Of a DNA stretch of 11,916 nt, positions 1 through 6,776 are shown in pieces. The DNA is taken from contig USOC01000013.1 of assembly GCA_900556245.1 (NCBI GenBank), positions 1 to 11,916 on the forward strand, read 5' to 3'. Made by a program: the position numbers and the translations under genes. This stretch comes from an uncultured Prevotellaceae bacterium. GTDB lineage: Bacteria; Bacteroidota; Bacteroidia; Bacteroidales; Muribaculaceae. The notes under the pieces were generated by a model, which was not told where the DNA came from, made no database searches, and worked only from the letters and a program-made list of their open reading frames with translations. How positions within the stretch are numbered: position 1 is the first letter of the stretch; every line of letters begins with the position of its first letter.

Positions 1-1701
1 GTAATGCGCTACTTGGGCGAAGACCCATGGGTGCGCCTTAAATCGATAAGTGATGCAATGGGCGGAGTTTCAAAGCTCACGGCATTGTCTCGCGGACGTA
101 ACCTGTTCGGATATGTTCCTTATCCGACATCCGTCTTGGAAGGATTCTACAAGGAAGCCATCAAGAACGGTCTGAACATTATGCGTATCTTCGATGCATT
201 GAATGACCTGGACAACGTGAAAGAGTCAATCAAGTTGATTAACGAAATGGGAGGTATAGCTGATGGCGCAGTTTGCTATACGGTCGATCCTAAAGAAGAA
301 CCGGTTGAGCCGAAGGGATTCTTCGCCAAGTTGTTTGGCAAGAAGGCGGAAGCTCCCGAAAAGATATTTACGGATGAGTATTTCGTTGAGAAGGCTAAGG
401 GGATGGAAGCCTACGGCGCAAAAATCATCACCTTGAAAGATATGGCAGGTTTGGTGAACCCGTCGAGAGCCGCGGCTTTGATTTCGAAACTGAAAGCCGC
501 TGTCAAGGTTCCTGTGGATTTCCATACACACTGTACTCCGGGTTACGGCTTGGCTTCGGTTGTGATGGCGATGCTTAATGGCGTTGATATCGTCGATACG
601 AATATTTGGTATTTCGGCGGAGGTTCGGCGGCTCCTTCGATTGAATTGGTATATATGTTTGCCGAGCGTCTTGGCATTAAGGTCGAGGTGAACATGGAGG
701 TTGTGGGCAAGATTCGCAAAGAACTGAAGAATGTCCGTACGGAATTGGCGGATTTCGACCTGCATAAGGGTAACTTCCCGATTGACTTCGATCCGTTGAC
801 TGACAAGTTGCCGGCTGACGTGGAGGCTGAGTTCGATAAGGCGGTTGCAGCGGCGAAGGCCGACGACGAGGCTGCTTTGCTCGACGCTTGCCATGCTATA
901 GAACGCTATTTCAATTTCCCGAAACCCAACCTGCTCGTCAAGGAGGCAGAGGTGCCGGGTGGCATGTACTCGAACATGGTGGCTCAGTTGAAGACTTTGA
1001 AATCGGAAGATTTGCTTGAGGATTCTATGCACCTTATTCCGAAGGTGCGTCGTGATGCCGGTCTGGTGCCGTTGGTTACCCCGACCAGCCAGATTGTCGG
1101 TTCGCAGGCAGTGAGTCTTGCTATTGACCGCAAGAGCGGCAAGGCTGACTATACGAACAAGTCGAACCAGTTCATTTCGCTCATCAAGGGAGAATATGGA
1201 AAGACTCCGGTGGCAATTACTCCTGAATTCAGAGAGAAAATCACAGGCAGTCCTGTAGAGCATCCGTTTGATGTGTCGACCTATAAGGCTCCGGAAAATG
1301 CGACCCTTGCAGAATTGGGCGGATGCAAATTGGCGGAAAACGAGCAGGAGTATCTGTTGCTGCAATTGTTGCCTTCCGTTGCCAACGGCTTCTTGAAGAA
1401 ACGCCGCGAGGCGGAACACAAGGCTTCCGCTCCCGCTGTAGAAAAAGAAGAAGTGGCGGCTGCGCAAGACGATTCACCCATCACCGGACCGTGCGAACGC
1501 GCGCCGATGGGCGGTAAGGTGATAAAAGTCAGTGTCAAGGCCGGCGATAAAGTGAAGAAGGGCGATTTGCTCGTTGTCTACGAAGCGATGAAGATGGAAA
1601 ACGAATTGACAGCGAATAAGGATGCCGTCGTGAAGCGTGTCTTCGTGAAGGTGGACGATGTTGTCGGAACTGACGCTCCGCTCGTGGAATTTGAAGGTTA
1701 G
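1..1701 (+). CDS. oadA: Biotin-dependent carboxyltransferase: oxaloacetate decarboxylase alpha / pyruvate carboxylase subunit B type (5' partial)
   Basis: The reading frame is open from base 1, so the N-terminus is off the window; by family comparison about 65-75 residues are missing. Visible residues (numbered from the Met codon at 4) show a pyruvate-carboxylase-type carboxyltransferase barrel: RIFDALND near 61-68, LKDMAGL near 144-150 with the lysine expected to be carboxylated (145), and metal-ligand HTH at 174-176. The C-terminal 70 residues form a biotinyl carrier domain with EAMKMEN; the biotin-accepting lysine is residue 530, 35 from the end, the usual place. A flexible linker rich in Ala and Glu precedes it. 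The enzyme moves CO2 between oxaloacetate (or methylmalonyl-CoA) and biotin; it would work with a biotin carboxylase or a sodium-pump beta subunit, neither seen here. A lysine-rich loop (about residues 98-118) interrupts the barrel. The carrier domain has APMGGKV where APMPGKV is common. The exact substrate cannot be fixed from sequence. Confidence 0.88.
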   Translation, partial: VMRYLGEDPWVRLKSISDAMGGVSKLTALSRGRNLFGYVPYPTSVLEGFYKEAIKNGLNIMRIFDALNDLDNVKESIKLINEMGGIADGAVCYTVDPKEEPVEPKGFFAKLFGKKAEAPEKIFTDEYFVEKAKGMEAYGAKIITLKDMAGLVNPSRAAALISKLKAAVKVPVDFHTHCTPGYGLASVVMAMLNGVDIVDTNIWYFGGGSAAPSIELVYMFAERLGIKVEVNMEVVGKIRKELKNVRTELADFDLHKGNFPIDFDPLTDKLPADVEAEFDKAVAAAKADDEAALLDACHAIERYFNFPKPNLLVKEAEVPGGMYSNMVAQLKTLKSEDLLEDSMHLIPKVRRDAGLVPLVTPTSQIVGSQAVSLAIDRKSGKADYTNKSNQFISLIKGEYGKTPVAITPEFREKITGSPVEHPFDVSTYKAPENATLAELGGCKLAENEQEYLLLQLLPSVANGFLKKRREAEHKASAPAVEKEEVAAAQDDSPITGPCERAPMGGKVIKVSVKAGDKVKKGDLLVVYEAMKMENELTANKDAVVKRVFVKVDDVVGTDAPLVEFEG

Positions 1702-1729
1702 GACTTCGACGTTTAGATAGAATCTCATG

Positions 1730-1763
1730 AAAGAGGGATGGGCTGCTGCCTGTCCCTCTTTTT
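1730..1763 (+). terminator. Rho-independent terminator after the carboxyltransferase gene
   Basis: A 14-bp stem pairs 1730-1743 with 1748-1761 around a 4-base TGCT loop, with only two G-T wobbles (1739/1752 and 1740/1751). The outer arms are AAAGAGGGA and TCCCTCTTT, and the T run 1759-1763 follows. It begins 28 bases after the stop codon and closes the upstream transcription unit. Confidence 0.9.
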
Positions 1764-1850
1764 CGTTTCTTGGATAATGAAAATGTATTTTCATGTTTTC
1801 CCGATTATAGTTGATAATGCTTGCAAAACACAGCTTTGTCCTACGGTTTT

Positions 1851-1990
1851 AACCCCCTCGGCGCAAGCGCCACTCCCCCTATATGCTGAGGCACACAGGG
1901 GGAGAAAAAACATTGTCAACTCAAGCGACTCTGTCGCTATGGCTATCTTCTCCGCAAGCTCCGCGACAGGGGGAGAAAAACCGTTGTCGC
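1851..1990. repeat. Two degenerate tandem copies of a hairpin-rich GGGGGAG intergenic repeat
   Basis: Two units of about 65-70 bases lie in tandem. Each starts with CTC plus a short perfect hairpin (GGCGC-AA-GCGCC at 1860-1871; AGCGAC-TCT-GTCGCT at 1924-1938). Each ends with ACAGGGGGAGAAAAA followed by a TTGTC core (1895-1917 and 1966-1988, 71 bases apart). Unit 1 also has CTCCCCCT at 1873-1880 that pairs with AGGGGGAG at 1897-1904 over a 16-base loop; unit 2 has lost that left arm. No credible protein is encoded. It looks like a non-autonomous, structured intergenic element of the sort scattered through many gut bacterial genomes. Copy number cannot be judged from one window. Confidence 0.65.
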
Positions 1991-2321
1991 TTTTTCGTTG
2001 CTTCGTCCCTGATGCCTTTCAACTCTGTCTTCAATAAAAACAGGGATATGCAGTTGGGTGCAAACAATCTCAATGCTTGTCAGATTTCTTAATCTGTGTT
2101 TGAGATATTGCGAATGGAATGCTTTTGTTAGTAATAATTAACTGTTTTTTTGAAAAAAAATAAAAATAACTTATTGTATTTTGCAATTAAAAATAAACAG
2201 AGGTATTCATCTGTCATACCGCTAAATAATTATGGATTTCGTCCCGGGAAGAATCATCGGCAGGGTGGCTTTGTGAAGTTGATGTTTTGGAAGTTTGAGT
2301 TGTATCACTTTTAAATATAGA
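1991..2321. other. Gene-free AT-rich leader region upstream of the beta-barrel gene
   Basis: About 330 bases without a plausible gene. Bases 2130-2200 are extremely AT-rich, with T and A runs typical of upstream promoter DNA. A weak promoter candidate sits at 2149-2183. A short inverted repeat, CAGA...TCTG, lies at about 2198-2213. Nothing else is supported. The long leader could carry regulatory RNA structure, but no known riboswitch motif is recognisable. Confidence 0.45.
2149..2183 (+). promoter_or_regulatory. Weak candidate Bacteroidota promoter for the beta-barrel gene
   Basis: TTTG at 2149-2152 is followed 23 bases later by GTATTTTG at 2176-2183, which matches TAnnTTTG except at the first two bases. 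The spacing is longer than the usual 17-20. The surrounding A/T runs favour a promoter, but the -7 match is imperfect. If used, the leader would be about 130 bases. Confidence 0.28.
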
Positions 2322-2966
2322 ATGATGAAAAAGTTGGTTTTGATAATTGCGTTTCTGGCGGCAATGTCCGTTCAGGCGCGAGAGCATTGGCGGAGCGGCT
2401 TCGCGGTCGGTGTTGAGGGAAATTTTACCTTGAAAGGCCACAATGGGGATGTCGAATGGAGGAAATTTAAAGGGTCAACGATTTCAGGGGGATACAAATG
2501 GTATGCCGCGAAAGGCTTGTTTATTAAGCCAACGGTAAGTTTCTACTACGAACGTCATGATTTTGATATCCAAAAATATTCATGGGATTGTGTGTGGATA
2601 GATAATAACGGGCAGTCTCATGGATGTCCTTCCATTATAAAAGAAGAAGGAAACCATTCAATGGAATTTGGTATTGGTGTTTCTGCAATTGTGGGTTATA
2701 CGGTTCCTACAAGTCGAATCGCAGGTCTTGAATTTTTTACAGGACCTTACTATTCTTTTGGCATTGACCAGCATGTGAACATTAATGCTTATAAGAGATC
2801 TAATGAATATAATCGATCGTCTCTTCGGTGGAAATTCGGAATTGGAATGAATATTTGGAGATTAAATGTTAATGTGAGTTATGATTGCCAGACGCTTAAA
2901 CTAAAGGATTATAGCAATCAAAGGGAATTCAATGTCCTCACTGTCGGATTGGGGTATAACTTCTGA
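2322..2966 (+). CDS. Secreted outer-membrane beta-barrel protein (porin-like, unknown cargo)
   Basis: A 214-residue protein with a clear signal peptide: Met-Met-Lys-Lys, then a hydrophobic core (LVLIIAFLAAMS) and likely cleavage after VQA, leaving a mature chain of about 195 residues. The mature part alternates polar and aromatic/hydrophobic residues in short strands with many Gly and Tyr. It ends in LGYNF, a C-terminal phenylalanine typical of outer-membrane barrel proteins recognised by BamA. An 8- to 10-strand barrel is plausible. Two cysteines around residues 89 and 104 bracket a loop with WIDNNG and could form a disulfide in the periplasm or outside. A TTG codon 27 bases upstream extends the frame, but only the ATG pair at 2322/2325 places the signal peptide at the N-terminus. 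No Shine-Dalgarno is seen. The gene is AT-richer (roughly 38-40 percent GC) than its neighbours. No specific function can be assigned; it stands alone between a terminator and a convergent operon. Confidence 0.75.
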   Translation: MMKKLVLIIAFLAAMSVQAREHWRSGFAVGVEGNFTLKGHNGDVEWRKFKGSTISGGYKWYAAKGLFIKPTVSFYYERHDFDIQKYSWDCVWIDNNGQSHGCPSIIKEEGNHSMEFGIGVSAIVGYTVPTSRIAGLEFFTGPYYSFGIDQHVNINAYKRSNEYNRSSLRWKFGIGMNIWRLNVNVSYDCQTLKLKDYSNQREFNVLTVGLGYNF

Positions 2967-2975
2967 CAAAAACAG

Positions 2976-3036
2976 GCAGTTCCACGCTTTCTGCTCTCCA
3001 AGTCGTAGGCAAAGAGGGCGGAAAGGGTGAAACTGC
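2976..3036. terminator. Long imperfect hairpin, probable bidirectional terminator between convergent genes
   Basis: Bases 2976-2998 pair with 3014-3036 over a 15-base loop: GCAGTT with AACTGC at the base, then CTTTC with GAAAG, with mismatches at 2982/3030 and 2986/3026 and a few G-T wobbles. It lies between the stop of the beta-barrel gene (2966) and the stop of the MarR-like gene (3069) on the opposite strand. On the minus strand the stem is followed by CTGTTTTTG, giving a T run; on the plus strand TTTAATT follows. The best fit is a shared terminator. Confidence 0.7.
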
Positions 3037-3068
3037 TTTAATTCAGGCGGTATTTCCTTTTTCTCTGT

Positions 3069-3422
3069 TTATTCCGCTTTTAGGAGGATTGGCGGAATTT
3101 CCAAGTCCGCACATTTGATGGACTTCAATTTGTCGATGCCTTTTTCAGTCAGCGAAAAGTGCATTTGGCGCAGGTCGGTTTTCGAGAGGGAGCGCGAAAT
3201 GAGTCCTTGCAGTTCGACTGATTTGATGACTTTCGAGGCGTTTGAGACCGAAAGTCCCATGGTTTCGGCAATTTCCGAAGGCTTCAGAGCGTCGTGTTCG
3301 CTGAGCGTGCAGAGCAGCATGGCACTGTTGATGTTCAGACCGAAATTTTTGACGAATTCGCTTTCGAAGCCGGTAAGCGCTTTGTAGATGTCGCGTATGT
3401 GGCAGATTTTTCCTTTTTCCAT
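3069..3422 (-). CDS. Short MarR-type winged-helix transcriptional regulator
   Basis: A 117-residue protein, shorter than the usual 140-150 of MarR proteins. A winged helix-turn-helix is clear: helix-turn-helix around residues 48-70 (LKPSEIAETMGLS, then SNASKVIKSVE), the wing with LISRSLSKTDLRQ around 74-86, and the typical LTEKG near 91-95. Dimerisation would rely on a short N-terminal helix; the C-terminal helix is reduced to a Pro-containing tail. Cysteines at 7, 38 and 104 could in principle make it thiol- or persulfide-responsive. It starts 10 bases after the stop of the four-module sulfur protein on the same strand, so it is almost certainly co-transcribed and may control that operon. 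The effector is not known from sequence. Confidence 0.8.
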   Translation of the reverse strand: MEKGKICHIRDIYKALTGFESEFVKNFGLNINSAMLLCTLSEHDALKPSEIAETMGLSVSNASKVIKSVELQGLISRSLSKTDLRQMHFSLTEKGIDKLKSIKCADLEIPPILLKAE

Positions 3423-3432
3423 TTTTTGTGGG

Positions 3433-5859
3433 TTAGATGAACAGATTGACGTTTGCTTGTTCGGCGCGTTCCATATAGGTAGCTACTCCGCCTACGGTCG
3501 CATGGTCGATCAGTTCTTCTTTTTTGACGCCCATCACGTCCATCGACATGCCGCAGGCGATGAATTCCACGCCGTTGTCAATGGCTTGCCGGCGGAGCGC
3601 TTCGAGAGAGTCGACGTTTTTTTTCTTCATGACGCTGCGCATCATTTTTGTGCCCATGCCGAACATGTTCATCTTCGACATTTTCAGACGGCGGCTGTCG
3701 GAGGGCATCATCATGGCAAACATTTTCGAAATGAAGTCTTTTTCCACCTTTGGCTTCTGCTGCTTTTTAATGACATTGAGCCCCCAGAATGTGAAGAAGA
3801 TGGTGACCTTTTGCCCGGTTGCGGCCGCACCGTTTGCAAGTACGAACGTGGCGATGGCTTTGTCGAGGTCGTCGCTGAACATGATGAGCGTTTTGCCCCG
3901 TGCTGCAGTCGTCTGGTTGGCAACAGGTGCTGATGGCTTGCCTTTGCGTATGGTCACGGTGTGGTAGCCGTTGCTGTCGGAGTGGGCTACAAATTCGTTT
4001 CCTGTCGACCGGCACCATGCCCGGGCATCGCGGGGAAATCCGCTGTCGGTGGCTTTCACTTGCAGGCATTCGCCTTGGTCCATTTCGTCGATGGCCGATT
4101 TCAGCCGCATAATCGGTCCCGGACATTGCAATCCGCAGGCGTCGAGCGTCTGAATTTTGTCGTCGGTTTGAGATGTGGCGATGCATGGAGCAGGAGTTGC
4201 GGCTTCGTTTTCTATTTTTTGCGTAGCGAGACTGTAGGTCTTGAATCCTCCGGAAAGATTGTAGACGTTGGCGAACCCTCGTCCTTTCAGAATCTGCTGG
4301 GCGACGTAGCCGCGCAGTCCGACGGCACAATAGAGCACGATGGTCTTGTCTTTGGGGAACTCTGCGATTCGTTCGCGCACATCGTCGAGCGGAATGTTGA
4401 CCGCTCCCTCTATGTGTCCCAGCTCAAACTCCTGCTTCGTGCGGGTGTCGACCAGAAAAGTGACCGAGCGGTCGAGGGCGTCGATGTCGCGCCAATAGAC
4501 TACCGGCATTTTGCCGTTGATGATGTTTCCCGCCGCATAGCCGGCAATGGCAATCGGATCTTTTGCCGACGAGAACGGCGGGGCGTATGCCTGTTCGAGT
4601 TTTATAAGGTCGTAGATGGTGCCGTTGTTCTTGATGACGAGCGCAAGCTGGTCGATTCGCTTGTCGACGCCGTCCACGCCCACGCATTGGGCGCCGAGCA
4701 GCCGTCCGCTGTTGGGGTCGAACGTCAGTTTGGTGGTCAGCTGGAATGCGCCGGGGTAGTATCCCGCATGCGAGCCGGAAATGGTGGTGCTCGACGCATA
4801 GGGGATGCCGAGCTGTTTCAGCCGCTTGGCCGGCAGACCGGTCGCTCCGACAGTAATGTCGAACACTTTGGCAATTGAAGTTCCGATAGCTCCTTCATAT
4901 TCAGACGTGTTGCCTGAAACCATATTGTCGGCTACGATACGGCCTTGGCGGTTGGCCGGACCGGCGAGGTAGTTGAGCCACGGTTGCCCTGTCAGCGGAT
5001 GCGTAAATTCGATGGCGTCACCTACGGCGTAGACATCCGGAGCTGACGTTTGCAGGTATTTGTCGACCTTTATGCCCCGTTCGCCCAGTTCGATTCCGGC
5101 GTTCTCCGCCAATTGGGTCATTGGTCGCACACCAATCGACAGCAGTACGATATCGGCAGAGACGCTTCCTCCGTCGGCAAATGTCACGAGAATGCCATCG
5201 CTTGTGCTGTCGAATCTTGCCACTCCTTTTTGGAGCATCAGACGGACGCCTTTGTCCATCAGGTGGCGGTGGACCTGTGACGCAATCGAAAAGTCGACCG
5301 GAGCCATCACTTGCGGCGCCATTTCGACAATCGTCACTTCCGCTCCTGCGTGATGCAGGTTTTCGGCCATTTCCAACCCGATAAATCCGCCTCCGACCAC
5401 AACGGCGCGGCGCACGTTGCGCGTAGTGAGGAAGCGTTTGATACGGTCTGTGTCTTCGACGTTTCGAAGCGTGAATATTCCTTCAAGGTCGATGCCCGGC
5501 AGAGGCGGGCGGACAGGGACAGACCCCGGAGAAAGGAGCAGCTTGTCATAGCTTTCCACATAGGTTTCTCCGCTTTTTTTGCGGATGGTGACAGTCTTGG
5601 CTTTCGTGTCGATGCCGATGGCTTCGCTTTCGACGCGAACGTCAATGTCAAAGCGTCGGCCGAATGATTCGGGAGTCTGTACAAAAAGTTTTTCGCGTTC
5701 GGCGATGGTGCCGCCGATGTAGTAGGGGAGTCCGCAGTTGGCATAGGAGATGTGCGGTCCCTTTTCGAGAAGGATGATTTCGCAGTTTTCGTCTGCTCTT
5801 CTGATTCTTGCGGCTGCTGTGGCTCCGCCTGCTACGCCGCCGATTATGAGGTGTTTCAT
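3433..5859 (-). CDS. Four-module sulfur protein: CoA-disulfide/persulfide reductase + rhodanese + TusA + DsrE-like
   Basis: An 808-residue fusion. Residues 1-440 form an FAD/NAD(P)H disulfide reductase of the CoA-disulfide reductase type: FAD-binding GGVAGG at 7-12, the single catalytic Cys42 in NCGLPYYIGG, NAD(P)-binding VGGGFIG at 155-161, second FAD motif VYAVGDA near 276-282. Residues 455-545 are a rhodanese with loop Cys511 (YCAVGLRG). Residues 568-642 are a TusA/SirA domain with the CPGP motif, Cys579. Residues 655-808 match the DsrE/DsrF-like family (FFTFWGLN near 688-695, MSMDVMG near 771-777) with Cys769. By family knowledge the reductase reduces CoA disulfides, CoA persulfide or polysulfide, and the other modules carry sulfane sulfur as cysteine persulfides. 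The likely job is sulfane-sulfur reduction, trafficking or detoxification in the cytoplasm; direction of flow is inference. A TTG 27 bases upstream extends the frame but lies inside the -7 promoter element, so ATG 5857-5859 is the start. First gene of an operon with the MarR-like gene. Confidence 0.9.
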   Translation of the reverse strand: MKHLIIGGVAGGATAAARIRRADENCEIILLEKGPHISYANCGLPYYIGGTIAEREKLFVQTPESFGRRFDIDVRVESEAIGIDTKAKTVTIRKKSGETYVESYDKLLLSPGSVPVRPPLPGIDLEGIFTLRNVEDTDRIKRFLTTRNVRRAVVVGGGFIGLEMAENLHHAGAEVTIVEMAPQVMAPVDFSIASQVHRHLMDKGVRLMLQKGVARFDSTSDGILVTFADGGSVSADIVLLSIGVRPMTQLAENAGIELGERGIKVDKYLQTSAPDVYAVGDAIEFTHPLTGQPWLNYLAGPANRQGRIVADNMVSGNTSEYEGAIGTSIAKVFDITVGATGLPAKRLKQLGIPYASSTTISGSHAGYYPGAFQLTTKLTFDPNSGRLLGAQCVGVDGVDKRIDQLALVIKNNGTIYDLIKLEQAYAPPFSSAKDPIAIAGYAAGNIINGKMPVVYWRDIDALDRSVTFLVDTRTKQEFELGHIEGAVNIPLDDVRERIAEFPKDKTIVLYCAVGLRGYVAQQILKGRGFANVYNLSGGFKTYSLATQKIENEAATPAPCIATSQTDDKIQTLDACGLQCPGPIMRLKSAIDEMDQGECLQVKATDSGFPRDARAWCRSTGNEFVAHSDSNGYHTVTIRKGKPSAPVANQTTAARGKTLIMFSDDLDKAIATFVLANGAAATGQKVTIFFTFWGLNVIKKQQKPKVEKDFISKMFAMMMPSDSRRLKMSKMNMFGMGTKMMRSVMKKKNVDSLEALRRQAIDNGVEFIACGMSMDVMGVKKEELIDHATVGGVATYMERAEQANVNLFI

Positions 5860-5883
5860 TGTTCTTGTGTTTTTGTTCTGCGG

Positions 5884-5913
5884 CAAAGATAGGGAATTTT
5901 ATTCCAAAAGAAA
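5884..5913 (-). promoter_or_regulatory. Bacteroidota-type promoter of the sulfur operon
   Basis: On the minus strand TATCTTTG (5884-5891) matches TAnnTTTG exactly. A TTTC at 5910-5913, one base off TTTG, lies 18 bases upstream. Transcription would start near 5877, giving an 18-base leader to the ATG at 5859. The element supports that ATG over the in-frame TTG within it. Confidence 0.65.
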
Positions 5914-5941
5914 TAATTTCCATTGGAAAAATTAAAATAAT

Positions 5942-5969
5942 TTAAGAAAACTCTGTCTTGTGTCAGAGT
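5942..5969 (-). terminator. Weak terminator candidate after the membrane-protein gene
   Basis: On the minus strand ACTCTG and CAGAGT (5964-5969 and 5950-5955) form a 6-bp stem with an 8-base loop, followed by TTTTCTTAA and a T/A-rich tract. It begins 7 bases past the stop of the upstream same-strand gene. The stem is short, so read-through into the sulfur operon is possible. Confidence 0.4.
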
Positions 5970-5975
5970 CTTGTC

Positions 5976-6656
5976 TCAGAATATTCTTTGTGACAAGGGA
6001 ATTCCGTCGGTCTTCTTTCGGGTCAGATAGATGAAAACGCAGAGCGCTATGGCTGTTTCGTAGGGGATGCCTCCTCTAAGCGCCACTGCCAGCGTGTCGT
6101 TGAACATCGCGCCGGCAAACAGAAATATCATACCCAATTTTTTCCCGAAGAACACCATTATGCATCCAGCCAGAGCCACAAGGTTGAGGATGCTCATCAT
6201 AGGAGCGATATGTGGCATGCTGATGGACGGATTGATGCTGAAAATATTTCGGAGCAGTAGCTGGTCCTTGAAAAAATTGGCGATTGCCGTTGCCGAGAAA
6301 ATCAGGGAAGCCAAAGCGAGAATCAGTGTCAGAATAGGGTCGATGAATCTTTTCGAAGCCGGGCCGGTGGAGGATATGCCGGTTGGTGAGGCAATCTTTT
6401 CGTTGACGGCTTTGCGGTCGTTGGCAATGCGTTTTTCGTAGGCATCCTGAGTTTCCGATTTTTGCTGTTCAATCTCATCAATGCGCCGGTTAAGCGGCGT
6501 GAAGAAATCCAAAATGTTCAGACCGTTGGCAAAACAAAATTCCTCGATAGTGATTTTGTCGTCGTTGACAGGAGCGGCATCGTTGAAAACGTCGGAAACC
6601 GACGGGTATTTGAGCAGAAGGCGTTCTATTGTAGTCTTAGGGTCGAAGTTTGTCAT
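5976..6656 (-). CDS. Unrecognised membrane protein with soluble N-terminal domain and about four membrane helices
   Basis: A 226-residue protein with three parts. Residues 1-53 form a compact, acidic soluble domain (TIERLLLKYPSVSDVF, then ITIEEFCFANGLNILDFF) whose pattern resembles the DUF1858/ScdA-N type of helical domain. The paired cysteines often found there are absent; only Cys41 is present. Residues 55-90 are charged and helical, possibly a short coiled coil. From 105 on there are about four hydrophobic segments (near 106-128, 150-170, 174-192, 198-212), with a basic end (LTRKKTDG) at the last. There is no signal peptide, so the N-domain should be cytoplasmic. It lies upstream of, and in the same direction as, the sulfur operon, but each has its own promoter candidate. 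I do not recognise the family and assign no function; the DUF1858-like resemblance is a weak inference. Confidence 0.7.
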   Translation of the reverse strand: MTNFDPKTTIERLLLKYPSVSDVFNDAAPVNDDKITIEEFCFANGLNILDFFTPLNRRIDEIEQQKSETQDAYEKRIANDRKAVNEKIASPTGISSTGPASKRFIDPILTLILALASLIFSATAIANFFKDQLLLRNIFSINPSISMPHIAPMMSILNLVALAGCIMVFFGKKLGMIFLFAGAMFNDTLAVALRGGIPYETAIALCVFIYLTRKKTDGIPLSQRIF

Positions 6657-6708
6657 AGCTTGTGCGTTTAAAGCAGTTGCGGGCAGCGCCGCTGGCGTGC
6701 CGTCATGA

Positions 6709-6738
6709 CAAAGTTACGTTTTTATTTCGATTCGGTTG
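6709..6738 (-). promoter_or_regulatory. Promoter of the membrane-protein gene, divergent from mtaB
   Basis: On the minus strand TAACTTTG (6709-6716) is an exact TAnnTTTG match. The -33 position (6735-6738, CAAC) is poor. The predicted transcript start near 6702 gives a leader of about 45 bases with the small palindrome CAGCGCCGCTG. An 8-base palindrome GTCATGAC (6702-6709) overlaps the start region. The -33 region nearly abuts the TTTG of the opposite promoter. Confidence 0.5.
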
Positions 6739-6739
6739 C

Positions 6740-6769
6740 TTTGGCAGAATAAAAAAAATCCTAACTTTG
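6740..6769 (+). promoter_or_regulatory. Strong Bacteroidota promoter of the mtaB operon
   Basis: TTTG at 6740-6743 and TAACTTTG at 6762-6769 are exact consensus elements separated by 18 bases, with an A run between. The predicted transcript start lies near 6775-6777, at or just before the first ATG of mtaB (6777). Confidence 0.8.
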
Positions 6770-6776
6770 CACCAGA

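Noticed and set aside
226..1467. Long minus-strand open frame (413 codons) opposite the carboxyltransferase gene
   Set aside because: Its product has no recognisable domain, is rich in Arg, His and Phe as expected of antisense translation, and lies fully inside a well-supported gene.
1851..1990. CRISPR array
   Set aside because: Only two diverged units, no uniform spacers, internal palindromes throughout and no cas genes nearby.
1738..2037. 99-codon plus-strand frame across the repeat tract
   Set aside because: It begins inside the terminator stem and runs through the repeats; composition is not protein-like.
3961..4878. Plus-strand open frame of 305 codons opposite the four-module sulfur gene
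   Set aside because: Shadow of a coding strand whose motifs and cysteines are intact; no family resemblance.
5860..5886. N-terminal extension of the sulfur protein from a TTG at 5886
   Set aside because: The TTG lies within the -7 promoter element and the extension precedes the canonical FAD-binding start.
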